Of a stretch of DNA of 64,000 nt, positions 26,782-35,982 are shown piece after piece. The notes below the pieces were generated by a model that saw nothing but the letters and a program-made list of their open reading frames with translations, was not told the origin of the DNA and searched no databases. The DNA is from Dehalococcoidia bacterium. Lineage in GTDB: Bacteria; Chloroflexota; Dehalococcoidia; Lucifugimonadales; Lucifugimonadaceae. Where the stretch lies: the NCBI GenBank assembly GCA_029940375.1, contig JAPYUX010000001.1, positions 33,641-97,640 of the forward strand. Reading direction: 5' to 3'. Every line of letters begins with the position of its first letter. The first letter of the stretch is position 1. The position numbers and the translations under genes were made by a program.

Positions 26782-28115
26782 AAGTTGCTTGTTTTTCATT
26801 GGCTCCACTATATCAAGATATAGTTTTGGGGGGTAGTCAAACTATTTTAAACCACATTATATTAGGTTTCAAAAAGCACGGATTTCTTGTAAGAGTATTT
26901 TCACCTTTAACAAATGATTCATCCAATACTTTTATAGGTGATGTGAAAATTGAATCTATTCTTAAATTAAAAGATTCATTCCCATCTCCATTTGAAGTTC
27001 CACTTTTTGATATAAATCAAGTCGGAGAAACTGTAAAAGAAATAAGTAATTGGGCTGATAGAATATATTTACATGGTGATGGATGGATTTTGAGAAAAGA
27101 TTTTGCAAATAACCAAATTATAAGTTCAATACATGATTTGATTTATCAAGAAGCGATTACTTCTGTATATGAATTGCCATCCAATAAAATCATCGTTCCC
27201 TCGCAGTATCTTTATGACACTATAAAAGGATCTTTAACTGAAGAAAAATTTAATTCAAAGAATTTAACTATTATAGAGAATTGTATAACTAATTATTCTA
27301 TAAATCCAAAATCAAATGATTCGAAAAACCTTACTCTTTTATTTCCTCATAGACCTGATCCTCGTAAAGGTTTAAATCTAGCTATTGAAATAGCTTTAGG
27401 ATTTTCAAAAATGAATCATTGGAATAAAGTCATACTGAAAGTACCAAAATTTAATGTAATTTATGATAAAGATTCCAAAAACTCATCCAATTATGACGAT
27501 GATTTATATGAAGAATTTATTAATAATGATGGAATATTATTATTCCATGATTGGATCCCTTCTAATAAAATGGCGGAATATTATTCTTCGGGAGATCTTA
27601 CCTTGTGTCCAGGAAACTTTATAGAATCTTTTGGCATAGTACCCTTGGAATCTGTAGCTAATTTAACGCCTGTCCTTTGTAGTTCAGTCGGATCTTTACG
27701 AGACTATAAAAATATATCTGGGATAGAAATAATACCTTATTCAGACGTCAAAGAATTTGTAAGAAAAGGCGAATTGCTCTTACAAAATGAAAACAAAATT
27801 ATTGAAGGCAAAGAACAAATACTAAATAATTTTTCATTAGATAAAATGATTGAAAAATACATATTAGCTATTACTTTCCCAAATAAAAAAACAAATGAGA
27901 AATTTTCTTTTGATTATAAATTAGAACTTAATAACGAAACATATTATTTAGCTCCTTGGTGTTCAATAGAAAATACAAAAATATATCATGATTATTATGG
28001 TTGGATGGATAAATTTGATGATCAAATAAAAATTACTTCAAAAAATAAAATAATTATAAATAATAACTTACTGAAAGAAGCTTTGAAAGAAAGAATTTTA
28101 ATACAACAATCTTAG
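26775..28115 (+). CDS. Glycosyltransferase family 4-like protein
   Basis: A 446-residue GT-B protein. The N-terminal domain has GGSQTILNHIILGF; the C-terminal domain has LLFPHRPDPRKGLNLAI and the donor-site signature SFGIVPLESVANLTPVL followed by SVGSLRDY. About 75 residues after the GT domain are not typical and have no clear family. Donor and acceptor are unknown. It overlaps the flavin reductase gene, and the ribosomal protein cluster begins 73 bases later. Confidence 0.82.
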   Translation: MLKVACFSLAPLYQDIVLGGSQTILNHIILGFKKHGFLVRVFSPLTNDSSNTFIGDVKIESILKLKDSFPSPFEVPLFDINQVGETVKEISNWADRIYLHGDGWILRKDFANNQIISSIHDLIYQEAITSVYELPSNKIIVPSQYLYDTIKGSLTEEKFNSKNLTIIENCITNYSINPKSNDSKNLTLLFPHRPDPRKGLNLAIEIALGFSKMNHWNKVILKVPKFNVIYDKDSKNSSNYDDDLYEEFINNDGILLFHDWIPSNKMAEYYSSGDLTLCPGNFIESFGIVPLESVANLTPVLCSSVGSLRDYKNISGIEIIPYSDVKEFVRKGELLLQNENKIIEGKEQILNNFSLDKMIEKYILAITFPNKKTNEKFSFDYKLELNNETYYLAPWCSIENTKIYHDYYGWMDKFDDQIKITSKNKIIINNNLLKEALKERILIQQS

Positions 28116-28188
28116 CTTATGAACCCAAAGCAAATTTACTCAATTTTGTGTACAATTAAACTTTGGTTAATAACAATAAGGTGATTTC

Positions 28189-28533
28189 ATGGATTATGCC
28201 ATAATGAAAACGGGTGGTAAACAATATCGAGTCAGAGAGGGAGATACTCTAGATGTTGAAAAAATAATTGGAGATACAGGTGATAAAATTATTTTTGATC
28301 AAGTTTTAATGACTTCCATAAAAGGGAAAATTGATATAGGTAAGCCTATAGTTAATGGAGCAATAGTTAATGCAACTATACAAAATCAAACCAAAGCGAA
28401 TAAGAAAATTTCTTTAAGATTTAAAAATAAGACACGACATAGAGTTAAGACAGGTCATAGACAAAAAATTACAAATCTTTTTATCGATTCAATCAGTCTG
28501 AAAAAAACAAAGGTTAAATTAAATGGCTCATAA
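28189..28533 (+). CDS. rplU: 50S ribosomal protein L21
   Basis: A 114-residue L21, beginning with [19 protein letters not shown], the family signature, and ending with the RNA-binding [13 protein letters not shown] segment. It binds 23S rRNA domain and neighbours L20. AAGGTG upstream is a usable ribosome site. It overlaps rpmA by 11 bases, the conserved rplU-rpmA order, although the often intervening small ysxB-type gene is absent. Confidence 0.97.
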   Translation: MDYAIMKTGGKQYRVREGDTLDVEKIIGDTGDKIIFDQVLMTSIKGKIDIGKPIVNGAIVNATIQNQTKANKKISLRFKNKTRHRVKTGHRQKITNLFIDSISLKKTKVKLNGS

Positions 28534-28792
28534 AAAAGGTGGAGGAACAAGTCGAAATGGTAGAGACAGTAATAGCAAACGACTAGGAGTTAAGGCATTT
28601 GGTGGAAAATTTGTAACTGCAGGTTCTATTGTTATTAGACAAAGAGGAACAAAATTTGTTCCTGGAGAAAATGTTGGGATGGGTAGAGATCATACTTTAT
28701 TTTCAAAAATTGATGGAATAGTTTCTTTTGACTGGGTTTCCAAAGATAAGAAAAGATTGAATGTACTTTCAACAAATGGAGATAGTAAATGA
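28523..28792 (+). CDS. rpmA: 50S ribosomal protein L27
   Basis: An 89-residue L27 reaching the peptidyl transferase centre with its N-terminus. It starts directly with [20 protein letters not shown], so no cleavable N-terminal extension of the Firmicutes kind is present. [21 protein letters not shown] is the remainder of the signature. It overlaps rplU by 11 bases and rpmE by 4. Confidence 0.97.
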   Translation: MAHKKGGGTSRNGRDSNSKRLGVKAFGGKFVTAGSIVIRQRGTKFVPGENVGMGRDHTLFSKIDGIVSFDWVSKDKKRLNVLSTNGDSK

Positions 28793-28986
28793 AAAAAGAT
28801 ATTCATCCAAAACTTTATGAAGCTGAAGTAGTCTGTATGTGTGATAATAAATGGACAACTTTATCAACTAAAGAAAAATTAACCGTTGAAATATGCAGTA
28901 ACTGCCATCCAGCCTGGACGGGTGAACAGAGGATTGTTGATACTGAAGGTAGGGTTGATAGAATGAAAAGACGATATAACCTTTGA
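28789..28986 (+). CDS. rpmE: 50S ribosomal protein L31, zinc-binding type
   Basis: A 65-residue L31. The four zinc cysteines of the C+ form are present as VCMC near residue 16 and ICSNC near residue 37, followed by [22 protein letters not shown] overlaps the rpmA stop (ATGA). L31 bridges the subunits at the central protuberance. Confidence 0.96.
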   Translation: MKKDIHPKLYEAEVVCMCDNKWTTLSTKEKLTVEICSNCHPAWTGEQRIVDTEGRVDRMKRRYNL

Positions 28987-28998
28987 TAATTTATAAGA

Positions 28999-29904
28999 AT
29001 GAATAATAAGCATTTTTATGGAGGGCAAGCAGTTATCGAAGGAGTGATGATTAGAGGAAAGAATAACTGTGTTGTTGCCGTAAGAAACAACGAAAATAGC
29101 ATAGTTTTAAATCAAATAAAATTACCATCTATTTCTAAGTCATATTTAAAAAAAATCCCTTTCATTCGTGGATTTATAATTTTAATAGAGATGATGATTA
29201 TAGGTTATAGATCATTAACCAAATCATCAGAAATTATTGAAGAAGATGATCTTGAAGATATTTCAACAATCAATAAGATTTTTTCATTTGTTTTTAGTAC
29301 CTTTTTTCTATTGATTATTTTAACCTTTTTCTTTTTAGTACCTTTGTTTTTATCTGATCGATATGTTTTTTTTAATGATAATTTTATTGTAAATAATTTT
29401 ATAGAAGGAATGATTAGATTTTTATTTTTTATAGCATACATTTTTTTAATAGGATTGAATAAGGATGTAAAACGAGTATTTGCATATCATGGTGCTGAAC
29501 ACAAAACTATCGCCGCTTATGAAAAAGAGTTATCGACAAAGATGATTGCTAGTGAAGAAAATATAAATATTATTCAAAAATATAAAAAAGAACACCCAAG
29601 ATGCGGGACTAGTTTCTTGATGACAGTTATCTTAGTTTCAATAATAGTTCATGTATTCATTCCAAGAGAACCTGTCGCACTTTTATATTCTTCTCGTTTG
29701 TTTTTATTTCCAATAATTGCTGCTTTATCTTATGAGATAATTAGATTTTCTAGTGTTTACTCTAACTCAATGATTTCAAAATTTATATCCTATCCAAATT
29801 TAATGATGCAAAAACTGACTACCGCTGAACCAGATGATGATATGGTTGAGGTTGCGATATCAGCTATAAATGAATCAATCAAATTAGATGAAGAAAATAA
29901 CTAA
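28999..29904 (+). CDS. DUF1385 family membrane protein
   Basis: A 301-residue DUF1385 protein. The signature GGQAVIEGVMIRG is at the N-terminus and AYHGAEHKTIAAYE plus HPRCGTSFL lie in the middle. Four to five hydrophobic segments are seen at about residues 95-118, 130-152, 208-225 and 233-250. The family is conserved next to rpmE and prfA in many Gram-positive-type bacteria; its function is unknown, and His/Cys conservation suggests metal binding. Here prfA does not follow: the gene converges on hisIE. Confidence 0.88.
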   Translation: MNNKHFYGGQAVIEGVMIRGKNNCVVAVRNNENSIVLNQIKLPSISKSYLKKIPFIRGFIILIEMMIIGYRSLTKSSEIIEEDDLEDISTINKIFSFVFSTFFLLIILTFFFLVPLFLSDRYVFFNDNFIVNNFIEGMIRFLFFIAYIFLIGLNKDVKRVFAYHGAEHKTIAAYEKELSTKMIASEENINIIQKYKKEHPRCGTSFLMTVILVSIIVHVFIPREPVALLYSSRLFLFPIIAALSYEIIRFSSVYSNSMISKFISYPNLMMQKLTTAEPDDDMVEVAISAINESIKLDEENN

Positions 29905-29917
29905 TCAATTTGAATAA

Positions 29918-30526
29918 TCATTCTTTTTTGTTTCTTTCATGAAGTTTTAAAATTATTTCTGATAAAGATATGTTTTCATTGGAAAGCAAAACAAGTAAGT
30001 GATAGAGTAAGTCTGCTGATTCTTCAATAAGATTTATTTTATTTTCTGCTAGTGCAGCAACAATAACTTCAGTAGCTTCCTCACCTATTTTTTGAGTTAT
30101 TTTATTCTTTCCCTCATTGAAAAGTTTAGCAGTATATGAATTTTTTGGTTTTTCTTCTTTTCTTTTTTGAATAATATCTTCTAGAATGCCAAGAGAAAAT
30201 TCTTTCTCTAATACTGATTCGTCAAGAAATTTAAAACAAGAATAATTTGAAGTATGGCATGTAGGACCTTTTGGATTAGCTAATATTAATATTGCGTCGT
30301 AATCACAATCAATAAGTATTTTTTTTACCTCTAAATAATTTTTAGATTTTTCACCCTTTTCCCATAGACGTTTTCTAGAACGTGAGTAAAACCATACATT
30401 TGGACCTTTAAGTGTCAATTTATATGCTTCGTCGTTCATGTAGCCTAGCATAAGAATAGTTTTAGAGTTTTCATCTTGTACAATTACTGGCAAAATTTCA
30501 TTGTTTTTAAAATCTGGATAAATCAT
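29918..30526 (-). CDS. hisIE: Phosphoribosyl-AMP cyclohydrolase / phosphoribosyl-ATP pyrophosphatase
   Basis: A bifunctional 202-residue enzyme for histidine steps 2 and 3. The N-terminal HisI domain has VWFYSRSRKRLWEKGE and the metal cysteines in GPTCHTSNYSCF. The C-terminal HisE domain (about residues 110-202) has KIGEEATEVIVAALA and ESADLLYHLLVLL, typical of the MazG-like fold. It is the last gene of the minus-strand histidine run and overlaps the HAD gene by 4 bases. Confidence 0.95.
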   Translation of the reverse strand: MIYPDFKNNEILPVIVQDENSKTILMLGYMNDEAYKLTLKGPNVWFYSRSRKRLWEKGEKSKNYLEVKKILIDCDYDAILILANPKGPTCHTSNYSCFKFLDESVLEKEFSLGILEDIIQKRKEEKPKNSYTAKLFNEGKNKITQKIGEEATEVIVAALAENKINLIEESADLLYHLLVLLSNENISLSEIILKLHERNKKE

Positions 30527-31245
30527 AAATTTTTGAATAATTCTAATATTTGTGTTAGGTTTGAAACAACCAAATAACCATTATTGATATATTTCTCATT
30601 ATATACTTTTCTGGTTATCAAAATCGGTTTCATTCCGATACTACTTGACCCTATGACATCATCATATTCTTTATCTCCGACATACCAACAATCTTTTGAT
30701 GCAAATCCTATTGTACATAACATTTGATTAAATATTGTTGGATCGGGTTTGTAACATTTTGCAGATTCAGATGATAATAAATACTTAAAATCAAAATCTA
30801 TTTTATTTATAGCAGGATTTAAAAATGCATTGTCTGCATTTGAGATTATGCCAATATTTGTATATTTAGATAATTCATTTAATATTTCAGATGTATCGTT
30901 ATAAGGAACGTTATTAGCCATCAATTCGATACATTTTTCAGCGGCTTTTTCAGAAGAATATTTAAAGTTTAATTTTTCAAATACAAGATCAAAGCAATTT
31001 TCCCATGCTTCTTTGTAAGTTTTAAAAGGAGGGTTTTTATCTATGTTTAATATATTGGTTCTTGTTTCCCTAAATTTATTTTCTTCAACCTTCCAAATCT
31101 CCCATAATTTTTTTCCTGTTATATTCCATTTTCCGTCTTTTACCATTCTTTCAAAAACAAGTATCCATTTCTCAGTCTCATTATTTATTAAAGTTTCAAA
31201 ACAATCGAAGAGTATTATTTTGGGGATTTCTAAATAATTTTTCAT
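30523..31245 (-). CDS. HAD family hydrolase, candidate histidinol phosphatase
   Basis: A 240-residue haloacid dehalogenase-like phosphatase. Motif I is LFDCFETL (nucleophile Asp14), motif II ISNAD, motif III Lys in CYKPDPTIF, and motif [13 protein letters not shown] helical cap domain lies between motifs I and II. It is sandwiched between hisF and hisIE with 4-base overlaps on both sides, so it is translated with the histidine enzymes. No hisB, hisK or hisN phosphatase is recognised within this cluster; supplying histidinol-phosphate phosphatase is an inference from position. The motif I form is that of general subfamily I HADs rather than HisB. Confidence 0.85.
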   Translation of the reverse strand: MKNYLEIPKIILFDCFETLINNETEKWILVFERMVKDGKWNITGKKLWEIWKVEENKFRETRTNILNIDKNPPFKTYKEAWENCFDLVFEKLNFKYSSEKAAEKCIELMANNVPYNDTSEILNELSKYTNIGIISNADNAFLNPAINKIDFDFKYLLSSESAKCYKPDPTIFNQMLCTIGFASKDCWYVGDKEYDDVIGSSSIGMKPILITRKVYNEKYINNGYLVVSNLTQILELFKNL

Positions 31246-32000
31246 TTCCTAATATTTATATTATTTTTTTTTAGAAAATCTTTTGTTTCTTTAATTGTAA
31301 ATTTACCATAATGAAATGTACTAGCAGCTAGTACTGCGTCTGCCTTGCCTTTTATAAGTGCATCAAGGAAATGCTGCAGTTTACCAGCCCCACCGGACGC
31401 TATAACCGGAATGCTGACAATTGTATTGACCTTATATAATAATTCATTATCATAACCTTCATGAGAACCATCTCTGTCCATACTAGTCAATAAAATTTCT
31501 CCAGCTCCTCTTTCTTGTACTTCCTTTACCCATTCAAATGCATCAATTTCAGTTTCTGTTCTACCTCCATGTGTATAAACTAACCATTTATTGTTATTTA
31601 TTTTTTTTACATCAATAGCTGCAACAACACATTGGGAGCCAAATTGTTTGGAACATATATTTATCAATTTAGGATTATTGACAGCCGCAGTATTGACTGA
31701 AACTTTATCTGCTCCTGCTTCTAACATAAGTCCCATATCTATAGAATTTTGGATTCCTCCTCCTACTGTTAGAGGAATAAATACATTTGAAGAAACTTTT
31801 TTTACTACATCAACAATTGTTTTTCTTTTTTCGTGACTAGCAGTTATGTCTAGAAAAACCAATTCATCAGCACCTTCCTTATTGTAGAAAACTGCTAATT
31901 CTGTTGGGTCTCCAGCATCTTTAATGTTCTTGAATTTTATGCCTTTTACCACTCTTCCTTGATCTACATCTAGACAAGGTATTATTCTTTTAGTCAACAT
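31242..32000 (-). CDS. hisF: Imidazole glycerol phosphate synthase cyclase subunit
   Basis: A 252-residue TIM barrel that uses ammonia from HisH to form imidazole glycerol phosphate and AICAR. It has the catalytic Asp near residue 11 in [16 protein letters not shown], the second catalytic Asp in VVAAIDVKK, and the phosphate-binding ends TVGGGI and ASGGAGKL. It overlaps the HAD gene by 4 bases and follows hisA by 18. Confidence 0.97.
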   Translation of the reverse strand: MLTKRIIPCLDVDQGRVVKGIKFKNIKDAGDPTELAVFYNKEGADELVFLDITASHEKRKTIVDVVKKVSSNVFIPLTVGGGIQNSIDMGLMLEAGADKVSVNTAAVNNPKLINICSKQFGSQCVVAAIDVKKINNNKWLVYTHGGRTETEIDAFEWVKEVQERGAGEILLTSMDRDGSHEGYDNELLYKVNTIVSIPVIASGGAGKLQHFLDALIKGKADAVLAASTFHYGKFTIKETKDFLKKNNINIRK

Positions 32001-32018
32001 ATTTCAATTATATAAATT

Positions 32019-32735
32019 TTATTCTAAATTTTTCAGAGCGTTTTTTAGATTGATTTGATTAGTGTATAATGCCATGCCTATTATTGCACCATCAATGTTG
32101 ATTTTTTTTAATTTAAATATATCCTCTATTGATGAAATCCCACCAGCTATTATTAATTCCTTTTTACTTAATTCTCTAAATTTTTTTATGTATTCAAAAT
32201 TGGGTGCTGATAAAGTTCCATCTTTTTCTATATCTGTATATATGAATGATTGAACACCAATTATTTCTAGTTCTGAAATCAAATTCTTGATACTTTTTTT
32301 TGTATTTTTTAACCAACCAGATGTTTTAATTTTTCCTTTTAATGCATCTATACTCACCACAATTTTATTGGAATTAAATTCATTAATAGTTTTTATAATT
32401 TCTTGTTGATTATAAATAGCGGATGTACCAAAGATTATTCTATCAACTCCTATGTCCAAATATAGTTTAGCTTGTTCATAAATTCTTATACCACCTCCAA
32501 TTTGGATCTTTAAACTTGTTTCTTGTATAATTTTTTCTACAATTGTAATTATTTTTGTTTCACCTTCTTTTGCACCATCAAGGTCTATAATGTGAAGGTA
32601 TTTACTACCTGCATCTTCAAATTCTTTCACAACATCTAAGGGATTTTTGTTGAAAACTATCTCGTCATTGTAATTACCTTTAATGAGTCTTACACATTTT
32701 CCGTTTTTAATATCTAGTGCAGGATAAATTTTCAT
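32019..32735 (-). CDS. hisA: ProFAR isomerase
   Basis: A 238-residue TIM-barrel isomerase of step 4 in histidine synthesis. It begins MKIYPALDIKNGKCVRL with the catalytic Asp near residue 8, continues with IQIGGGIR, SGW and YTDIEKDGTLSAPN (second Asp), and ends with IAGGISSIEDI. It overlaps hisH by 4 bases. Some Actinobacteria use a dual PriA enzyme instead; I see no trpF evidence bearing on that here. Confidence 0.96.
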   Translation of the reverse strand: MKIYPALDIKNGKCVRLIKGNYNDEIVFNKNPLDVVKEFEDAGSKYLHIIDLDGAKEGETKIITIVEKIIQETSLKIQIGGGIRIYEQAKLYLDIGVDRIIFGTSAIYNQQEIIKTINEFNSNKIVVSIDALKGKIKTSGWLKNTKKSIKNLISELEIIGVQSFIYTDIEKDGTLSAPNFEYIKKFRELSKKELIIAGGISSIEDIFKLKKINIDGAIIGMALYTNQINLKNALKNLE

Positions 32736-33367
32736 TTCAAACCTGACACTAATTCACTGAAATTTTTATAAATTTTCAATCCATCAAAAGAACTTTTTTC
32801 AGGGTGAAATTGAAATGCATATAGATTATTGATTTTTATGCCAGAACACATTGATACTGAATATTCAGTTGAACTTATTATTAAATTTTGATCTTCAGGG
32901 ACACAATGATAAGAGTGAACAAAATAAAATTCAGAATTATCTTTTATATCATGAAATATCTTATCTTTCTTTACAATTTCTACTTGATTCCAGCCCATAT
33001 GAGGAACCTTAAATTCTTTTTCATTAGAATTTTTTTGAGGAATTTTTTTTACTTCTCCTTTTAGAATGCCCAAACCTTCAATTTGGCCTTCTTCAGATCT
33101 TTCAAATAAAATTTGCATTCCAACACAAATACATAAAATAGGCTTACCTGAATTATAAAAATCCAAAATAACCTTATCTAATTTCAATTGGGATAAGTTT
33201 TGTAATACGGTATCTGTTGAACTTACACCTGGAATAATTATACCCTTACTGTTTTTTATTTCTTGTTGTGATGAAGTTACTAATGTATCAGGATTGTAAA
33301 GATCTATGGCTTTTTTAACACTATGAAAATTTGCTGATTTTGTGTTTATTATGGATATTTCTGGCAT
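32732..33367 (-). CDS. hisH: Imidazole glycerol phosphate synthase glutaminase subunit
   Basis: A 211-residue class I glutamine amidotransferase partner of HisF. The nucleophile is Cys81 in PILCICVGMQ, and the catalytic His188 and Glu190 are in AFQFHPEKSS. The opening of the fold (SIINTKSANFHSVKKA) matches HisH. It overlaps hisA by 4 bases and starts one base before the end of the adenosyltransferase gene upstream. Confidence 0.96.
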   Translation of the reverse strand: MPEISIINTKSANFHSVKKAIDLYNPDTLVTSSQQEIKNSKGIIIPGVSSTDTVLQNLSQLKLDKVILDFYNSGKPILCICVGMQILFERSEEGQIEGLGILKGEVKKIPQKNSNEKEFKVPHMGWNQVEIVKKDKIFHDIKDNSEFYFVHSYHCVPEDQNLIISSTEYSVSMCSGIKINNLYAFQFHPEKSSFDGLKIYKNFSELVSGLK

Positions 33368-33368
33368 A

Positions 33369-33920
33369 TTACTCTGTGGCTTTAAGGTATTCTTTTTCTC
33401 TATCTACATATCTAGCTAAAGTATAGAGTAGATCACTTAGTCGGTTAAGGTATGAAAGAATCATTTTATTATTCAGGAGATTCATATTTTCTATGGAAAC
33501 AGCTATTCTTTCGGCTCTTCTACATATAGTTCTAGATATATCTATGTAGGATGACAATTCACTAGTTCCTGGTAAGACAAAATAATTTATTTCTGGGAAT
33601 AATTTTTGATATTTATCTATTGATTTTTCTAATTGATCTATCATTGTTTTTTTTGTAGTTTTGTATTTTGTTTTCAATTTGTTATATTTTTCTTTTGTAC
33701 ATGCTATTTCAGTTGATAATATAAATAAATTTCTTTGTATTTTTATTATTATTTCTGAAATATTTTTTTCAGTTGATACTGAATATGCTAATCCTAAAAA
33801 AGAAATACATTCATCAATAGTTCCATAACATTCTACTCTTATATCATTTTTTGCTACTTTTTCACCAAAAAGTAAAAATGTGGACCCATTGTCTCCGTTT
33901 TTTGTATATATTCTAGTCAA
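33369..33920 (-). CDS. PduO-type cob(I)alamin adenosyltransferase
   Basis: A 183-residue ATP:cob(I)alamin adenosyltransferase that makes coenzyme B12. Family marks are TKNGDNGSTFLLFGE (ATP site), RVECYGTIDECISFLGLA, ISRTICRRAERIAV and SYLNRLSDLLYTLAR. It heads the minus-strand histidine run, with hisH beginning one base downstream; the link is probably only transcriptional. It implies that the cell uses an adenosylcobalamin enzyme such as methylmalonyl-CoA mutase or ribonucleotide reductase II, neither of which is in this window. Confidence 0.92.
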   Translation of the reverse strand: MTRIYTKNGDNGSTFLLFGEKVAKNDIRVECYGTIDECISFLGLAYSVSTEKNISEIIIKIQRNLFILSTEIACTKEKYNKLKTKYKTTKKTMIDQLEKSIDKYQKLFPEINYFVLPGTSELSSYIDISRTICRRAERIAVSIENMNLLNNKMILSYLNRLSDLLYTLARYVDREKEYLKATE

Positions 33921-34011
33921 AACTTTATTTTATATTTTTTTTTTTTGTATAATAATTATTATATTGTCTTAAATATAAAATAATACAAGTTATATTATTT
34001 AGAAATAAATT

Positions 34012-34365
34012 ATGAATAAAACAGAACATATTCCTCTAAATACAATAAAAATATCTCAAAAAGCAATTAATAAAGTTAAAGAGTTTGCAAAACGAGATTC
34101 TCGAGAGAAATTTGGTCTAAAGGTAGCTGTTCAAGGTGGAGGATGTTCTGGGTTGCAGTATTTGCTTGAAATAGTTGATGGTCCTGATAAAGATGACAAA
34201 ATTATAATTGAAGATGGCCTTCAAATATATGTTCCAAAGAAAGCCTATGTTTTTCTGGCTGGAACCCTTTTAGACTATTCTGACGGACTTAATGGAAAAG
34301 GTTTTGAGTTTATGAATCCAAATGCAAAATCATCTTGTGGATGCGGAGATTCTTTTTCAGTATAA
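34012..34365 (+). CDS. Iron-sulfur cluster carrier, ErpA/IscA family
   Basis: A 117-residue A-type carrier that delivers Fe-S clusters to apoproteins. The three cluster cysteines are Cys45 (QGGGCSGLQY), Cys109 and Cys111 (SSCGCGDSF), in the canonical arrangement. It is divergent from the adenosyltransferase gene across a very AT-rich 91-base region and is followed three bases later by a YgfZ homologue, which works in the same Fe-S pathway. ErpA, IscA and SufA are not distinguishable here. Confidence 0.93.
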   Translation: MNKTEHIPLNTIKISQKAINKVKEFAKRDSREKFGLKVAVQGGGCSGLQYLLEIVDGPDKDDKIIIEDGLQIYVPKKAYVFLAGTLLDYSDGLNGKGFEFMNPNAKSSCGCGDSFSV

Positions 34366-34368
34366 TTT

Positions 34369-35238
34369 ATGAATCCTATAGAAGAAATTTTAAAAGAAAT
34401 TCCAACTCCCAGTTTTTCTGTAGATAAATCGACGATTATGTATCGTATGGAAGGGAAACAATCCATTGATTTTTTGGATAGAATTTCAACAAACAAAATA
34501 TCTGAAAAATCAAAAAATATTTCATCAAAAACAATAATTACTGATAATAAAGGATCCATTGTAGATGTTTTGTCTTATTCAATAATAAATGAAAATCAAA
34601 TCAATTTTGTTATAAAGAAAAATAATGTAAAAAAAACACTAAATCATATAAGAAATTTTATAATTTTAGAAGATATTGATTTTATCGTAGATCAACCCAT
34701 TTTAAGACTTTCAACCTTTAATATAGATGATTTTAAAATTCAAAAATTACAAAAACAATCTTTACTATCGTTCAAATATGAAAAAGATTTAATAAATTCA
34801 AGAGAGTTTTTCATTTATGATAATGATTTTGAAAAATTATCAATAAATGTTTTACAAGATAATAAAACACATAAAATTTCTAATAAAGAAGCAAATTTGA
34901 TAGATCTTTATACCAAAAAAATAAAGTTCGATAACAAGGTGAGTAAGATAAATCCCCTTGAATGCGGATTATATGAATATATCTCTTTTGACAAAGGTTG
35001 CTATATAGGACAAGAAGTAATTGCCAGGTTGCATAACTATGAAAAAATCAGCAGGAAATTAACATATTTTATATCCGAGAACCCGGTGAAAAAAAATGAA
35101 AACATTAAGATAAATAATAAATCTGTCGGGAAAATTCTTGATTTTGAATATTATAAAGAATTTTTTTTTGGTATTTCTTTAATTAAGACAAAAGCTCTTG
35201 ATAATTTTGTTAATAATGGACTTATTTATTTACCTTAA
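34369..35238 (+). CDS. ygfZ: Folate-binding YgfZ/GcvT-like protein
   Basis: A 289-residue member of the COG0354 family, folate-dependent proteins that help build or repair Fe-S clusters. The diagnostic K-G-C-Y-x-G-Q-E motif is present in FDKGCYIGQEVIARLHNY. The N-terminal half is GcvT-like but divergent (FLDRISTNKIS). Linked directly to the ErpA/IscA gene, so the two form a Fe-S maturation pair. Its 3' end overlaps the convergent fabL gene by 9 bases. Confidence 0.88.
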   Translation: MNPIEEILKEIPTPSFSVDKSTIMYRMEGKQSIDFLDRISTNKISEKSKNISSKTIITDNKGSIVDVLSYSIINENQINFVIKKNNVKKTLNHIRNFIILEDIDFIVDQPILRLSTFNIDDFKIQKLQKQSLLSFKYEKDLINSREFFIYDNDFEKLSINVLQDNKTHKISNKEANLIDLYTKKIKFDNKVSKINPLECGLYEYISFDKGCYIGQEVIARLHNYEKISRKLTYFISENPVKKNENIKINNKSVGKILDFEYYKEFFFGISLIKTKALDNFVNNGLIYLP

Positions 35239-35982
35239 AACTAAATTTGCTCCACCATCTATAATTATATTTTGGCCAACTATCATATTAGACTTTTCCT
35301 GACACAATAATACCGCCACTTCAGCAATGTCATCTGGAGTTAATTTCTTTCCCTTTGGATTTTTTCTTTCTAAAATACTTTTTATATCTTCTTGATTAGG
35401 GAAATATTTTAAAGCATCCGTTTCAACCAAAGATGCAGAAATTGAATTTACATTTATGCCCTTTGGTGCTAAATCTACTGCCATGTATCTAGTTAGAGAT
35501 TCCAATGCAGCTTTAGAAACCCCTATTGAAAAATAATTATTTAAAACCTTAGATGATCCAGGAGAAGTTATATTTATAATCCTACTATTTTTGGGCATTA
35601 TTTTGGCTATTTTTTTTGATAAAATCCAAGGGGCCTTTGCATTTATATCTAAAGTCCAATCCCAATGTTTTTCTGTTGTGTCCAATGAATTTTTCATTAC
35701 TCCTGAAGCAGCATTGTTAATCAAGAAATTAACCTTCATTTTTTTTGAAACTATATAGTCATATAATTTTTCTATTTCCTTTGTTGATTTAAGGTTAATT
35801 TTAATTGATTCAACCTCAACTCCTATCTCTTTCATTTCTTTTGTTAACTTTTCAGATTCTGTTTTACTTCTTAAGTAAGTGAAAATGATATTACATCCAT
35901 TTTTTGCAAATGCTAGACATAACGATTTGCCAATACCTCTAGAACCACCTGTAATAAGCACGGTTTTATCTTTAAAAATCAT
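35230..35982 (-). CDS. fabL: Enoyl-ACP reductase III (FabL type)
   Basis: A 250-residue short-chain dehydrogenase/reductase that reduces the enoyl-ACP double bond at the end of each fatty acid elongation cycle. The Rossmann motif is TGGSRGIGKS. The active site is not Y-x3-K: Tyr150 and Lys157 in NNYFSIGVSKAALE form the Y-x6-K of FabL. The C-terminal ETDALKYFPNQEDI and GQNIIIDGGANLVL also match Bacillus FabL. It overlaps fabG by 4 bases. The alternative call, a generic FabG-like SDR, fits the active-site spacing less well. Confidence 0.85.
   Translation of the reverse strand: MIFKDKTVLITGGSRGIGKSLCLAFAKNGCNIIFTYLRSKTESEKLTKEMKEIGVEVESIKINLKSTKEIEKLYDYIVSKKMKVNFLINNAASGVMKNSLDTTEKHWDWTLDINAKAPWILSKKIAKIMPKNSRIINITSPGSSKVLNNYFSIGVSKAALESLTRYMAVDLAPKGINVNSISASLVETDALKYFPNQEDIKSILERKNPKGKKLTPDDIAEVAVLLCQEKSNMIVGQNIIIDGGANLVLR

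Noticed and set aside
28116-28188. Promoter and L21 leader upstream of rplU
   Set aside because: TACAAT at 28151-28156 is a fair -10, but no -35 at proper distance or conserved leader structure could be supported.
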